Part shown: positions 13,600 to 31,804 of the stretch, one piece after another
How the letters are laid out: every line of letters starts with the position of its first letter
Numbering within the stretch: the first letter of the stretch is position 1
Assembly (NCBI GenBank): GCA_019722365.1
Contig: JADFUC010000090.1
Location: 682,001 to 746,000 of the forward strand
Length of the DNA: 64,000 nt
Reading direction: 5' to 3'
DNA from: Lithospermum erythrorhizon
Taxonomy: Eukaryota; Streptophyta; Magnoliopsida; Boraginales; Boraginaceae
Made by a program: the position numbers and the translations under genes
Notes under the pieces: generated by a model
Database searches by the model: none
Seen by the model: the letters and a program-made list of their open reading frames with translations, nothing else
What the model was told of the DNA's origin: nothing

Positions 13600-14340
13600 A
13601 ACAGAACCCCATAACCAAGGACATCAGATTTGTCACAGGGTCACATCGGAAACCGGTCGTGAAAAGGCTCGGTCGGCCCGGCCCCGAAAACCTATCCGAA
13701 TGTAACTGATCCCACTTGCAGAACTCGAAACCCATCCGAACTGACAACTCTAAACGGGATCCGAATTGGTATTTTTTCAGATTTTCTAATTTTTTTTGTA
13801 TTAGGTTTAACTATTTTTAGTATTTTCGAATTGTTAAATATGCTTTAATTAGTTTTATTTTCTCGATTTTTTGTATGAGGCTTTAATTATTTTTTCCCAT
13901 TTCAATTGTTAAATATGTTTTAATTAATGTATTTTTTGTATTTCAATTTCGATACTTGGACACTAAGCTGATTTAATTTCTGCCGGATACGAATTTCGGT
14001 TTCTGGATACACTGGACTGACCGTTCAGATAAATCGTTTGGACCGGTTCCGTCCGACTGAACCAGAACCAAGTCCGGCTCACTGATTCGATGATCAAACC
14101 AGAATCCTGCCTCGGTTCAAAGACTAATCAGACTACATTTTTGACACTTAACACCAGATGCGACAATCGGTTCTCCCCGCGGCTGCTCGGGGCCCGCCCA
14201 ATAGCTGTTCAGATTGCCCCGCCTACTGTGCCCACGGACGGCCACCGAAACCAGTTTAAGAAACGGACCCACCGGGCCTAAAGACGGGCCCCCTGCCCCT
14301 GCCCGGTTCGAGGCCCCTTGTGCTTCTATTAACGTGGAAA
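13600..14340. repeat. GGTTCGG/CCGAACC-rich island 2
   Basis: Two GC-rich arms (about 13620-13770 and 13980-14330), rich in ccgaa, ccggtt and ggttccg words, flank a T-rich centre with repeated 'tttaatta' words. Short frames across it are Pro/Arg/Thr-rich by composition and are not considered genes. The stretch 14341-14794 is AT-rich without a recognised feature. Confidence 0.5.
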
Positions 14341-14794
14341 ATCTTTCATATTAATCTGCACTTCAAATATTTGCACAAAAAACAAATACATGATAGCAGC
14401 TGGATTTGAAATGTTAGAATTTTAATGAATAAGAATAAATTTTCTGAACTATCGAAATAAGCTACTTAATTTTATTAATATTAGATATTAAATTAGAAAT
14501 AGTTATCTAGTTTCTAAAGAATATTATAAATAAAAGGATAAGAATTTAATATATTATCCTTCAAATAATACAACACATTTCAATCAAAACCATTTCAACA
14601 TATTAACGATAACTTAAATTCTGGTATTATTTAATATATTATCTTTATTCGATATATTATCTTCAAGAATAATTAAAAATGATTCTATTTAAATTATTAA
14701 AGAGAAATATTCATGTTAATATGTGTATAATTATAATCAAGTTATTTAGTTTCAAATAATATACATATAAATAAAAGCAAATAAATATAATGAC

Positions 14795-15085
14795 AAATCT
14801 AAGTTATTTAGTATTATGATATATTATTTTATAAAATAAAGTAATAAGATTCTATCAATAATACTCAAACTTATTATTCTATCAAATATATATAATACTC
14901 AAATCTAAGTTATTTAGTATTATGATATATTATTCTATCAAATAAAGTAATAAGATTCATCAAATAATACCTCAAACTTATTATTCTACTAAATTTATTA
15001 AATATCAAATCTAGTTATTTAGTATTAGCGATATATTATTCTATCAAATAAAGTATTAAACTCTTCATTTTATCATACTTAGATA
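14795..15085. repeat. 106-bp tandem repeat, about 2.7 copies
   Basis: The phrase aaatct(a)agttatttagtat starts at 14795, 14901 and 15007, that is at exact 106-bp steps. Each unit continues with gatatattatt, a (t)caaataaagtaataag block and caaacttattattcta; the third unit is cut short. An inverted copy of the first 34 bp lies at 15572-15605. Confidence 0.9.
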
Positions 15086-15222
15086 GTAAGTTCCATACTC
15101 TTTAACATTTATTTAACTCAATTTAATACTAAATGAAGTGCTAACATAATTTATGGAAACGGGTACCACATTCAAATGATTCACGCTTTATCACAGCTTT
15201 GAGAACTAAAGTTAAACTATCT

Positions 15223-15284
15223 CATCGCTAATCTAAACGGTACCATCGCTAATCAAACGGTACAACGCTTAATTCGAATGGTAC
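15223..15284. repeat. Three copies of a ~20-bp unit (catcgctaatcaaacggtac)
   Basis: The units at 15223-15243, 15244-15263 and 15264-15284 each end in (a)cggtac or tggtac. A fourth, looser relative (gatcgcttaattaaacggcc) lies at about 15899. The function is unknown. Confidence 0.75.
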
Positions 15285-15571
15285 CATGTCGACAATTCAC
15301 ATTATTTATCAAGGATAATATATCAAATGGTAAAAAGCATATTAAATATTACTCACATCAAAGTTTAACTATCAATACGTTGAAATAATTTTTTAATTAA
15401 ATACGTTTATCATTTAAAGATAATATATTATTGAATCTTATGCTTTTATTCATACGTATATTATTGAAACTTAATAATTTGATTTATTATTATACACATA
15501 TTAAAACTATTTCAACAATTTGATCGATTTTTCCTTCAAATTAATAACTTAAGAGTTCAGTATTATTTATT

Positions 15572-15605
15572 AATAATATATCATAATACTAAATAACTTA
15601 GATTT
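15572..15605. repeat. Inverted copy of the 106-bp repeat's first 34 bp
   Basis: The 34 bases here are the perfect reverse complement of 14795-14828. They lie in an AT-rich block that also has repeated 'aataatatatt' words. Together with 14795-15085 this could be the remains of a large foldback element. 15640-16200 holds no gene; it has a tRNA-like B box (ggttcaaatcc) near 15800 and then becomes less AT-rich towards the SnRK1 promoter. Confidence 0.7.
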
Positions 15606-16255
15606 GGTTAAATAATATATTGTTAACCTTTTGTTAAATAATATATTATTTTTATAGCTATATATTATTGAATATTACGCTTTATTATACGTATATTATT
15701 TTGAAACTAAAGAAACTTCTATATATTATACATATTAACAAATCATCAACTTCACATAAATTGCCTTCAGTAACTTATATTGCATCATAAGGCCACAAAG
15801 GTTCAAATCCTCGCTTTACTACTACATTTATTTTGCATTACGCCAAAAATTTCGACCAAACTAATAAATTGAATACCAACTAATCCAAACTCTTTGGTGA
15901 TCGCTTAATTAAACGGCCCACCGTTAATGCCCACCAAAAGATCCTTTAAAATGGCCAAACGTTAAACTATCATCATATGCCTTCAGACTTCTTTAAAAAA
16001 TGACTGACAAGTGCCTAACAACCCCTTCCCTGCTTCAATGCATGCGCCGAATATGTTACCTACCGATCCGATTCGATCATTATAAGGGCCGGTTGTCTGT
16101 TAGTCACATTTACTTCAACACCCGACAAGTCATGTCCGATTTATAATAATTGGATTCTTCACTTTTCAATCTACAACATATAATTAGATTCTACAAAATT
16201 AAATCAAATCTAAAAAGATATATTCTCTAAAAAAAACACAATAATTCAATTGAAT

Positions 16256-16264
16256 AAACCCTAA
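16256..16264 (+). promoter_or_regulatory. Telo-box (AAACCCTAA) in the SnRK1 promoter or leader
   Basis: AAACCCTAA lies about 55 bp upstream of the proposed first splice donor of the SnRK1 gene. Telo-boxes are common near the start sites of broadly expressed plant genes. The motif is seen; its function is inferred. Confidence 0.45.
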
Positions 16265-16318
16265 TTTTCAATTACAATTACAAATTCCAATTTCACTATA
16301 AGTTTCTCCAATAAAGAG

Positions 16319-22164
<5,846 letters not shown>

Positions 22165-22736
22165 TGATTAATTCTTTCCTTTGGAAACTAAGTGACTTTT
22201 TTTTCAAGTAATAAGCTTGTGTATATAAATCTCCTATAGCCCTATCCGACCAATATATGGAATCTCTTTCCCGGTTTTACGGCTTTAAGCATCCCCAGTT
22301 TTATCAGTGGTGAATGCCATGCTAGCCTTCCCTGATGAATACTCTGGTATGGAAAGCGTCGCTGTATGTGGTCAACAATGTATTTCTCTTGGTTACAAAT
22401 TAGTGCAGAATAAGTATCTAGACAATCTTTGGCATCCTTTTAGAGGACCATGCTTCCATTTACGCTATTATCATCACAGCTTTTGTTGATCAAGTGCTAT
22501 CATGTGACAATGTACATCGTCATGTGTCCGCTAAACAGTGTGCCTACTGCCTAGGTATAACAAAAGTGAAAGATTTGTTGGTACTTTCTATTTTGTAGAC
22601 AAACTCGTCGTAACAAAAAAATGCATTATCAGTCGCATAAATCGATATAGTAATACGCAAGTGATTTAATTACAATTGAGAATATTATTCTCAATCTTTA
22701 AGCTTAAGAACGCAATTTAGACTCCTTTGTACAACT
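22165..22736. other. Convergent intergenic region between SnRK1 and the ERF gene
   Basis: The region contains the 3' ends of two genes transcribed towards each other, 572 bp apart between stop codons. An AATAAG-type signal near 22211 could end the SnRK1 mRNA. No further gene is supported. Confidence 0.6.
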
Positions 22737-23921
22737 TTAAATGACATAATAGAGAGGAGCCAATTCGTTCCAAATTGCTAATTCATTCTCCCTTGTATCA
22801 GTCTGATGATAGTCTGAATCTTGTTCATGGTTTTCTACTATTGAGTGAAATTGCTTTTCTGATTCAAGAGTCTTCTCTACCTCTTTCTTCTTGTTGCATG
22901 CTTCTCTTAATCTGCTCAATTGCTCAGACCTTTCTTTATGTACTCCGTTTCCCGAGTCCATTTTCAGTTTGATACACTCAGGAATTCCACTGAATGCATA
23001 CAATGAAGCTGAGAAGTTCCTCTCAAAGTTCATCCTCTTCATCACCTCACTGAAATGCGCCGCAGAATCCCCATAGTCTTGAACCATAGGCTGCACAAAT
23101 TCTTCAGCAATCTCAAAAGGAGAGAGGTTATTATTATATGATCCAATCTCATCAACAAACTGGAAATCCACATTTTCTCTTGCATAATTTCCTTCTTCAC
23201 CATCTTGTTGGATTTGTGTATCAGTGCTTAGCAACTGAACCATGTCACTCCAGTTGAAGTCTGAGTTGAGTTCAGAGGCCTCAAAGTCTTCATCTTGACT
23301 TATAGATGATTCAATGCTTGAGCTATGATGATCACTACTACAAGTGTTTTGGGGTTTAAAATCAGGTTGATTGTTGATGAAACAAGTGTCAGTGAAATCA
23401 ATTGCTTCACCAATATATTCTTCCTGCATATTTTCTTGATGTTTATCCGACTCCCTCTTACCTTGCTTAGGCAGAAGTCTCTCAGATGCATTGAGACATG
23501 TTGATGTATGTTGATGCATATTTTCTTGATGTGTATCAGACATTGCCAAGGAGTTGCTTCTCTCTTGAAGTCTGCTAAGCAAAATCTTTGTGATCTTTGA
23601 AGGGAGAGCAGGAGAAGAAGATGATGAATAATTAGGCCAAAAATTTGTTCTTGTATTAGCACCTCTTAGCAAGAAAGCAGCTTCATCATATGCTCTTGCA
23701 GCTTCTTCAGCAGTGTCAAATGTGCCTAACCACACCCTTATCTTCTGTATGGTATCCTTTATCTCCGCCACCCATCGCCCTGATGGCCTTTGTCGAACGC
23801 CAACGAACCTCTTCTTAGTTCGTCGGACGCCTCCTAAGGCGGAGGCAGCAGCTGCTTCTGCATCCCAGGAGGAGTTTTCTTCTTTAGAGTTTTTCTCATC
23901 AGCCTTTCTTTTCCTTGCCAT
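22737..23921 (-). CDS. AP2/ERF transcription factor, ERN/RAP2.11-like, intronless
   Basis: This is a 394-residue nuclear DNA-binding protein. The N-terminus MARKRK is basic and could serve as a nuclear signal. One AP2 domain spans roughly residues 38-96 ([19 protein letters not shown], then [20 protein letters not shown], then [13 protein letters not shown]). The [18 protein letters not shown] block and RGANTRTNF are typical of the ERF group that includes legume ERN1 and Arabidopsis RAP2.11, a group that binds GCC-like promoter elements. The rest is Ser/Asn/Glu-rich, probably disordered with acidic activation segments, and the C-terminus reads LAPLYYVI. No introns, as usual for ERF genes. It faces SnRK1 tail to tail. 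Subgroup assignment is from memory of the domain sequence and is less certain than the family. Confidence 0.93.
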   Translation of the reverse strand: MARKRKADEKNSKEENSSWDAEAAAASALGGVRRTKKRFVGVRQRPSGRWVAEIKDTIQKIRVWLGTFDTAEEAARAYDEAAFLLRGANTRTNFWPNYSSSSSPALPSKITKILLSRLQERSNSLAMSDTHQENMHQHTSTCLNASERLLPKQGKRESDKHQENMQEEYIGEAIDFTDTCFINNQPDFKPQNTCSSDHHSSSIESSISQDEDFEASELNSDFNWSDMVQLLSTDTQIQQDGEEGNYARENVDFQFVDEIGSYNNNLSPFEIAEEFVQPMVQDYGDSAAHFSEVMKRMNFERNFSASLYAFSGIPECIKLKMDSGNGVHKERSEQLSRLREACNKKKEVEKTLESEKQFHSIVENHEQDSDYHQTDTRENELAIWNELAPLYYVI

Positions 23922-24036
23922 TCTTAACGTTTGAAGGGTAATTTTGTTTATTTTGGATTTTCTTCTTGAAGGATGGTTACTATAAGGTTATTTTTTCTTC
24001 TTCTAAGTTTATGATTCTAAGCTCTTATCATCAAAT

Positions 24037-24046
24037 GTATTTATAG
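24037..24046 (-). promoter_or_regulatory. TATA box of the ERF gene
   Basis: On the minus strand this reads CTATAAATAC, a near-ideal plant TATA box, about 116 bp upstream of the ERF start codon. That spacing fits a leader of roughly 80-90 nt. Confidence 0.65.
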
Positions 24047-24891
24047 ACACAGATTACAGAGAGATTATAGTTAGCTGAAGGGCTCTTTTCTTGTTTTTAG
24101 AGAGACTTTTCTCATGGTTATTATAAAATGTTGCTGTTTATGTAAAATTACAAAATTGGACAAGAAAGGGTTGACTTTTTAAGTGCAAAGAGGAGATGGA
24201 TTGGCTTTGATCAAGCCAGGCTAAAACTATTAATTTGGAACTTGAGAAATGTTGACTCATTCTTGCCTTCTTTGTGAGGCTTATATATTGTAGTGATAAT
24301 CCCTGGCCAATATATATAATTTGGATTCTTTAAGTGTCTTTTTGTTTTTTATTAAGTACTTTGTAATTTATAGGGGTTAAAATCATTTTCTCGATTATTA
24401 TATATATTTTTGAAATACGCAATATATTTTTTGAATTCTACACATAAACCAATGGCAACATACAACTTACATTTTGGATTACAAAAGTCAACATAGTAAC
24501 AAAAAATATAAAATATTTACAATCTATTGTTAAACTTAAAAGAATTTAATTGAGATTTATTCTCCCTTCATTCCTTAATTTAAGGATTACTTTTTTAAAA
24601 TAAAAATCCCTTCTTTGATTCCTATTTTACCAAATTAAATAACAAAATATGGAAGGAAAACTTTATTTGTGAGATATGTTTGAATTTTCCTTAAACTTTG
24701 TATAAAAATAAATAGGTGTTAGATAAAGGAATAGAGGGGTATTTGTTTTTCATTTCGTGATTTCATCGCTATAGGAGTTTGAGTCACAAGTTAATCAATA
24801 TTCACATGTGATATATGCATATATATACTTTGAATAGTTGAGTTCCCATAATTACCCCCAATGAGGCAATCACAGAAATAGAAGTGCATTA
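24047..24891. other. ERF upstream region, no gene seen
   Basis: AT-rich sequence that presumably holds the distal ERF promoter. I see no coding region or defined element. Confidence 0.5.
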
Positions 24892-26355
24892 AGGGCATGT
24901 TTGTTAAATGCAGCGAGAATTGGCTTGAAGTTTGGCCGAATTATCTTGAATCTGGCAGATAATAAAAGCGAATTATACTTGGAGTCTGAATCTTGAAAAT
25001 ATTTAGATGTTTGATAGCAGTTATTGAAAAGAAAAACTTTAAATTGAGTTATATTAATATTTATCCCTCTTATGTTCATTGATATATTAAATACGTCCAT
25101 TAAATAAATAATACAATAATAGATAAATAAATATTATTAATATGAATAGAATAAATAATATGATTACTAAATATATTATTAATTATTATTATTATAGTAT
25201 AGTATTATTATCATTAATTATAATAATAATAATTATTATAATTATTAATTCTAATTATTATAATTATAATAATTATTATTATTATTATTATTATTTTACA
25301 TTATTGTTATTATTATCACAATTTTTATTCATTTATTTATTTATTTATTATTATTATTTATTATTTTTGTTATTATTATTATTATTATTTGTATTTTGTT
25401 ACTATTATTATTGTTTTTATTATTATTTTTTATTTTTATTATTTTATTTCTATTATTATTACTATTAGTATTAGTATTATTTTTATTTTATTATTTTTTG
25501 TTATTATTATTATTGTTTTTATTATTATTTTTGTTATTATTATTGTTATTTCTATTATTATTATTATTATTATTATTATTTATTTCTATTATTATTATTA
25601 TTTTTATTATTCTTATTTTTTTTTATTATTACTATTTACATTATATGATTATTCTTATTATTTTTTATGTTATTATTATTATTATTAATTTTTATTAATT
25701 TTATTTTATTATTTTTATTATTTTTATTTTCATTATTATTATTATTTTTATTCTTATTATTATGAATATTATTTTTATTTTTGTTATTATTTTTGTTTTG
25801 TTATTATTATTATTATTATTATTTTTATTACTTTTGTTATTATTATTATTATTATTTTATTATTCTTATTATTAATATTATTATTCTTTTATTATTATTA
25901 TTGTTATTATTTTATTTTTGTTATTATTTTTTATTATTTTTTATCATTATTATTATTATTTTTGTCATTATTATTTATTATTATTATTAATACTATTATT
26001 ATTATCATTATTATTTTATTGTTATTTTTTGTTATGAATATTTTTGTTATTATTTTTATTTTAATTTTAATTTTATTCTTATTATTATTATTTTTATTTC
26101 TATAATTATTATTATTATATTATTAATAATAACACTTGAGTGAGATGTAAATAAAATTATAGAATAGTAGTATAAATTTGACTTTATCACTTACGACTTT
26201 TTAAGAAAAATAAGTAGAATTTTAATTTAAAATTTTGTTAAGGATTTGCGATCGTACTTAATTTATTAAGTGCTAAAATTTATTAACAAATAAATTTAAT
26301 AGATTAAATACTAAATTAATTAATTTTAAGTACTTATTGAGTTTAACAAACCCCT
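24892..26355. mobile_element. hAT-like MITE with a ~1-kb TTA-microsatellite core (copy A)
   Basis: The left end agggcatgtttgttaaa and the right end tttaacaaacccct are imperfect inverted repeats of the AGGGG-TGTTTGTTAA type. The arms enclose about 1 kb (25135-26130) of interrupted TTA/TTT/TAT triplets. A second copy lies inverted at 31805-32431 and shares the unique arm sequence, such as tattattaatatgaat at 25132-25147. Long reading frames of Tyr/Leu/Ile/Phe in the core are microsatellite artefacts. No clear target duplication was found. Confidence 0.7.
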
Positions 26356-27330
26356 CTAAGTCTCAATAATAGTAGTGGTTAACACATTACATAAGAAGAT
26401 GCTCCCAGCCACATATATAATATAATACTGTCAAAATCTATAAATTAATACATAGTAGTAATAAAATAAGAAGTATTCAAATCTTGCCAAAAACAACCTT
26501 TTGAGATTGTTATCTTTACATAAATTTTTAGTAGCTGAAAATGACCCAAAAAGTATCCTGAACCTTGAATCCCTACTCTTAAGACATCAAATAGAGACAG
26601 AAATCGCCTTTTGGGAATAGTACGCTCAAATTATTGTTTACTAGCTTCCCTCGATTATGACTAATCCTAGCAATTACTTCCTACTCACTTTTACAGTACC
26701 AAATTTTGATTATTTTATAAGATTGATATAATGGTATATGTTTTAAAAAATAATTTCATAACGTTATGTTCTTGTGATTAAAACTTCAGTTAAAAAAGAA
26801 TTGATGAATGACAACCTTATGGCTCCATTGGTTAGTTATACAAAAACTTGATCACATCAAACGAGAATACTAATGGAATGCATTATTGAAAAGTTTGGCG
26901 TGCTAATCTACATTAGTCAAAACCTAAGAAATGCATAGGGTACGTATGAATCATACTTAATTTGTTTTCCATGGGGTCAGAAATTCTACATTATTATTGC
27001 TAAAGGAAAAAAAGCCAAAAAGATTTGTGTTAGCATTTGAGAATATACAAGAATATGCTTGATCTTTACATATAGAGGAGTATTTTTTAGAGTCTTACAA
27101 ATTAATTAACATAATGTCTTAAGCTCAATCTTAGGCATTAGATCATCCTTTTTGATTAATGGACAAGATTGAGTAGGAGTATTTTGTAAAATTGGTGATT
27201 TTTCTTAATTTTCAAAAAAGTATTGTTGTTCATGCCCGTAATTAAGCGTCTTTAAAATATTTTCAGTTTGTTGCCTAATTTTACTCTAATTTGGTTTTAA
27301 AATTTTAATTTTATTGCTTTATTTTCCTTC
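26356..27330. other. Intergenic; holds one half of a diverged duplication
   Basis: The part 26475-26640 (aaatcttgccaaaaacaacc; gagacagaaatcgccttttg) resembles 30325-30480 (aaatcctgccaaaaatcaac; gagacaaaaatgaccttttg). The rest is AT-rich. The duplicated unit is not recognised; it may be part of a dispersed repeat. Confidence 0.5.
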
Positions 27331-28010
27331 CTTTTAAGGTTATAGTTTTTATGTTTAGATAATTCATAATTTAATTTTTTAAAACATTCAATATAATTTT
27401 ACTCACAATTATTCATCATCCTTGGATCTAGCTTCAATTCAAATATATATGGAAAATTCTTCTTCAAATTCGAAAAAAATATATTAATAGTTACATTATT
27501 TATATATATCTTTAATCGTATATGGTGTAATACTTAATATATTTGTATTATTTATCACAGGGATAATAATATAGAATATATGAATTTTTTACCGTATTTA
27601 TGGTACGGTGGTGCGTACGTAAAAATAATTTTATAGTTTTTATGAAAGGTATTAATTTTATGCGAGAGTAATGTCTTGATTCATATGGTATTTTGATTTT
27701 TGCCATTTTCAAAAAAGCCTCCCAGCCTTAGCATTAATTGTTCGCCTGCCATGGTATAGCATGCATGATATATTTTAAATTTGTTTAATAATTTTCTTTC
27801 GATTAGATTTTTCTGTTTTTTTGATTTTATTGATTTTATTTCTTCTTTTTAGGTTATATTTTTTTTGTTTAGATGATTAAGTAATTGATTTTAAAACATT
27901 GATATAATTTTACTCTAATTGTCGTCGTCGTAGGTCGCTTCGAATTGAATATATGGAGAAAGCTTCTTCTTGAGAATTCAAAAAATGTATTAATAGTTAC
28001 ATTGTTTATA
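27331..28010. repeat. Diverged direct duplication (27331-27510 and 27841-28010)
   Basis: Both copies run from tttt(a)aggttat through (t)taaaacatt, ataattttactc and tcttcttcaaattc or tcttcttgagaattc, to tattaatagttacatt. They are 510 bp apart. No protein-coding content was recognised in the copies or between them. Confidence 0.75.
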
Positions 28011-29551
28011 TCGCCGATACAATATCGTAGCATTACTAATTTGTGTTATTCGGTTGGCAGAATGAATCTAGCGATATGAGGCATGTGTATTACAATCTAA
28101 TAAATAATATATGGGCTATGACATAACAAATACAAAAGAATTACTTTAAATGAAATACTAAAACCAATATATATGATTGATTTAAGTGATATTAACATTA
28201 ATAACGTGAGCAGAAATGTAATGAATCTTGCATATGAAGAATATAGCAATTTAAGATATGTGTAAAAAATAATAAATATAGCAAACTACGCCGTAACGTA
28301 AACATATATATCTGGCCATCTTAGTATGGTATTTATCTCTTGAGAATGGATGTCAACATTAATGCGTAATACGGACTCACAGTGTTAATTCCCCAGACTA
28401 GCGATAGTCTGGGATGTCTTATCGTCAGCTTACCATTTTACGGTATTCGCGTTCGCGTCTTGTCAAAAAGCTCTCTTTGTGAAAATACGGAAAGACTAAA
28501 TGATGGTGGGGATGTAAATCCCATCTTTGTACGTTCAAATCGCTTTGTCGAGCATGTACAAAAATGTTAGTGTATTAGCGAAATCAATCCCGATTAAATG
28601 TCGTAATGGGATCGTGAGCAACATATCAAGCTTAGTTAACAAGCGAACATCAATTTGAATATCTTGATACCTGCAATATTCAATCTCTTGTCTATAGCGT
28701 TAATGGCATCAATATGAAATTCCACCCATTAATTTTTTGATGCGTCCGATCCTTTATTAAAATCCACTTGCATGTTATATCGTTGGTATCCATTTAACAA
28801 AACTACAACATCTTCAAAAATGACATAGTTTAATACTTGATATTCCAAACACACATAATATTTCGTATTCCGAAAAATTCAATCTTTTAAATGTTTATCC
28901 ATAAATTGGATTCAAAACTAAATTATTATTAATTTTATGAATTGCCTTCAAAACTACACTTTTTGAAACTATTTCTTACTATGTCTAAACTTCATGTTTT
29001 AACCGCTCGAATATTAAACAACATTTAAAAATAATTAATTCTATAATACTTGATACTTTAATTCTAAAAATTCATTGACATAGTATTATGAAATCAATTT
29101 AATAGTGACTATACAATCAATTCAACACAAATAGTGCCAATCTTTATTAGATTAAGTCAAAATGAAATTAATTATAGTGTCGAAAAAACCACGTGGGTTT
29201 GGTTATTAACTGTCAATTTTCTTGATCTTACCAGCGTCTTTGTTTGTAAATTACTTTTAACATTTGGTGGAACTGTTTTTGAATTTTTGGAAGAAATAAT
29301 TTGGATTAAATCATTCAGTTCGAGAATATTTGTCATAGAAATAAACTAATTATGATTTGGGAGGATTGAGAGAAATTAGGGGAATAAATTTTTTGGAGAT
29401 GAATTGATTTGGAGGTGAGCGAAATTAGGGGAACTGATTTTGGGGGTAGGGAATTTTAGTGCTTCATTTATTTAATTAAAATATGCATTCGCCGATTTTA
29501 GCAGCCTTAAGCGGTCTTCCTGATCTCTTTATATAAGCATCCCAAGTATAG
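28011..29551. other. Intergenic, nothing recognised
   Basis: AT-rich. A less AT-rich patch at 28370-28660 contains a 62-codon frame with no recognisable motif. It may be a worn transposon piece. Confidence 0.4.
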
Positions 29552-30295
29552 CGGGTGTTTGGCTAAAAGCTTATTTTTGGTCAAAATCACCTTATAAGTT
29601 TTTTAAAAAACCATACATGCCCTTCTGATGAGAATCGAACCCAAGACCTTTAAGCCATTAACCCATTTAGAAATTGTCGATGTTTAAAATCAACTTATAA
29701 AGTTGATTTGGTTAAAAATAAGTTAAAGAAATGTTTGGTAAAACTTTATTTTATGAAACATAAGTTGAAATGTCACAGTAGTAAATCCTAATTTTTTTTT
29801 GTGTGACTTATAAGTTGGTTTGTGAAGTAATTCTTAATTACTTACATATTATTCCTTTATCTTATTTATCGCCCCGTTTATAATTTTTAATTATACCAAC
29901 TTTTAACATTTTACTTTCTATTGAAAAAACTAGTAAATAAATAAATATTATATTTTTAGTCACAAAATATAAGTTTTATTTATATTCTTTATTCTTTCAA
30001 ATATTAAATTAGTAATTTATTAATATCATAAAAAAGAGTGATATATAAATATGATGTCGCTGTAGATCGTTTATATTTTTCTGGCTTTTATAAGTTATTG
30101 TTATCCGGCATTAAAAAAATACCGTTATAAGTTATATTAAATAAATAAAAATCAATTATAAGTTAAAAATTGTTAATTTATAAGTAAATCAAAAAAATTG
30201 ATAATTTATAAATACTTACTCTTTTTATAAGTTGCGTTATCGACATAAGTTGATCAATTATATTTAAAAAAACTAAGCTTAATAGAAACACCTCA
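29552..30295. mobile_element. hAT-like MITE, about 745 bp
   Basis: The left end gcgggtgtttggctaaaagc and the right end (reverse complement gaggtgtttctattaagctt) are imperfect inverted repeats, and the interior has several 'acttataagtt' motifs facing both ways. On the minus strand at about 29620-29665 is a tRNA-like B-box phrase (cttgggttcgattctcatc), suggesting a nested SINE scrap. Confidence 0.6.
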
Positions 30296-30309
30296 TAGTA
30301 CGAAAAAGA

Positions 30310-31446
30310 GATTGATAATAACGGCTGTAAATCCTGCCAAAAATCAACTTTTGGAGACAGTGATTAACAATTATGATGATATCGAGTATCGACACCTGAA
30401 AGCATCTTTTGAGGATGTTCTTTCTGAATGAATCTCCATGTAGAGACAAAAATGACCTTTTGAGAATTGTAGTTTGAAATCAATATATTGAACCCTTGAT
30501 AATGACCAAAGTAAGAGTTTTCCTTGTGAGATGGATACATCTCGCCTGCCAAGCAAGTTGACTTAAGAACACTTCTATGTTGATGAATTTGTCAATGGCA
30601 ATTGTGGTTCCTCCACATGGGAGTTCATCATCAATAACAATCCTAGTGTCTTTCTAGCACTCACGTATTAATATTTTAACCATGACGATATATAGACAAT
30701 AAGTCCTTAATATTATTAAGCTAAGTTGGAGAATTTTTCAACAGAATAATCAGCTTAAGCAACAATCCATTCACTTAACTCTAATGTTATGCGTTGATGG
30801 CTCAATAGTCCGGTAACTAAAAAATCGAGCAATTTAAGTTGATTAACCATATTACCTTGACTTAGTACATATATACTATGCATAATTATTTTTCTTCTAA
30901 TAATTATCGTATGTGACAATTTTACATATTAGTCAATAAGTATGAAGTAATAGTAAACAATAACGAAGGTTAAGAGTGTTTTGAGAGAGCAAAATGGCAT
31001 GCATAGCAAGTTTCGAATGGGAAACACTCTGTACACAGTAAGACATTATTTTTTAGATGTAGAAGTACAATTTTGCCAATTGTATAGTAGAGCGTCTTAA
31101 ATGCTAAAGAATTAGTAAACAACAAAAACGGCAAGAAACAAAGAAGCAGGAGATCTTTCTTGAGATAATTGTACAAGTAATTAAATTATAAGCGGTTAGG
31201 GCGCTAATTAAATTATACAGGGGTAGAATGCAATTTTTAAACAATACATGGGTAGAGTACAATACAAATTACCCCATTCAAATCAATGTATTATATGATT
31301 TAATCTCAGTACCATATTCACTACAATCCATAATCTCATGTTTGAACAATGTTGATATGTTAGATTTGAAAGATTGACCATGGCATTTTATTCAATTTTG
31401 AAACGGAAGTGAAAGGATTATTGAAATTAACACCAATTTCACAAAT
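30310..31446. other. Intergenic; second half of a diverged duplication
   Basis: 30325-30480 is the relative of 26475-26640. Two overlapping minus-strand frames at 30364-30556 cover it, with no recognisable domain. 30661-31446 is AT-rich with no supported gene. Confidence 0.4.
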
Positions 31447-31519
31447 GGGGATGTAGCTCAAATGGTAGAGCGCTCGCTTTGCATGCGAGAGGCACGGGGT
31501 TCGATCCCCCGCATCTCCA
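31447..31519 (+). tRNA. tRNA-Ala(UGC): tRNA-Ala (anticodon UGC)
   Basis: This is a 73-nt cloverleaf. The acceptor stem GGGGATG/CATCTCC pairs with one G-T wobble. The D arm is GCTCAAATGGTAGAGC. The anticodon arm CTCGC-TTTGCAT-GCGAG has TGC in the loop, and the T arm is CGGGG-TTCGATC-CCCCG. The discriminator is A and there is no intron or encoded CCA. A short T run (TTTT) follows within 10 bp. G3-T70 matches the G3-U70 identity element of alanine tRNAs. Confidence 0.97.
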
Positions 31520-31804
31520 CATATTTTGAAAATTTTGCATTGAGTATGTTTTCCTCGAGTTCTATTTCAATTCCGAGTCCATAAATAAAATAAACATATG
31601 ATAAGATTTTATCAAAGTATAGAATTTCTCGTTATCGACCATGTCAATAAGGCCTAAGCCTCGGTTTATTGATTTAGTAGCTGATTATAATATCACAATT
31701 GTTTGATTTGTTATGCACAACATACTCTATCCATAGTAAGGGTTCTTTCATCTCTACTCTTGCAGTTAGACCTTAAATTAGTGATGAAATTATCGAGGAG
31801 ATTT

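Noticed and set aside
23300..23662. 120-codon minus-strand frame inside the ERF gene
   Set aside because: Alternative frame of the ERF coding sequence; low complexity.
25142..25990. Long plus-strand reading frames rich in Tyr, Leu, Ile and Phe
   Set aside because: They are translations of the TTA microsatellite core in successive frames, with no start context, domains or codon signal.
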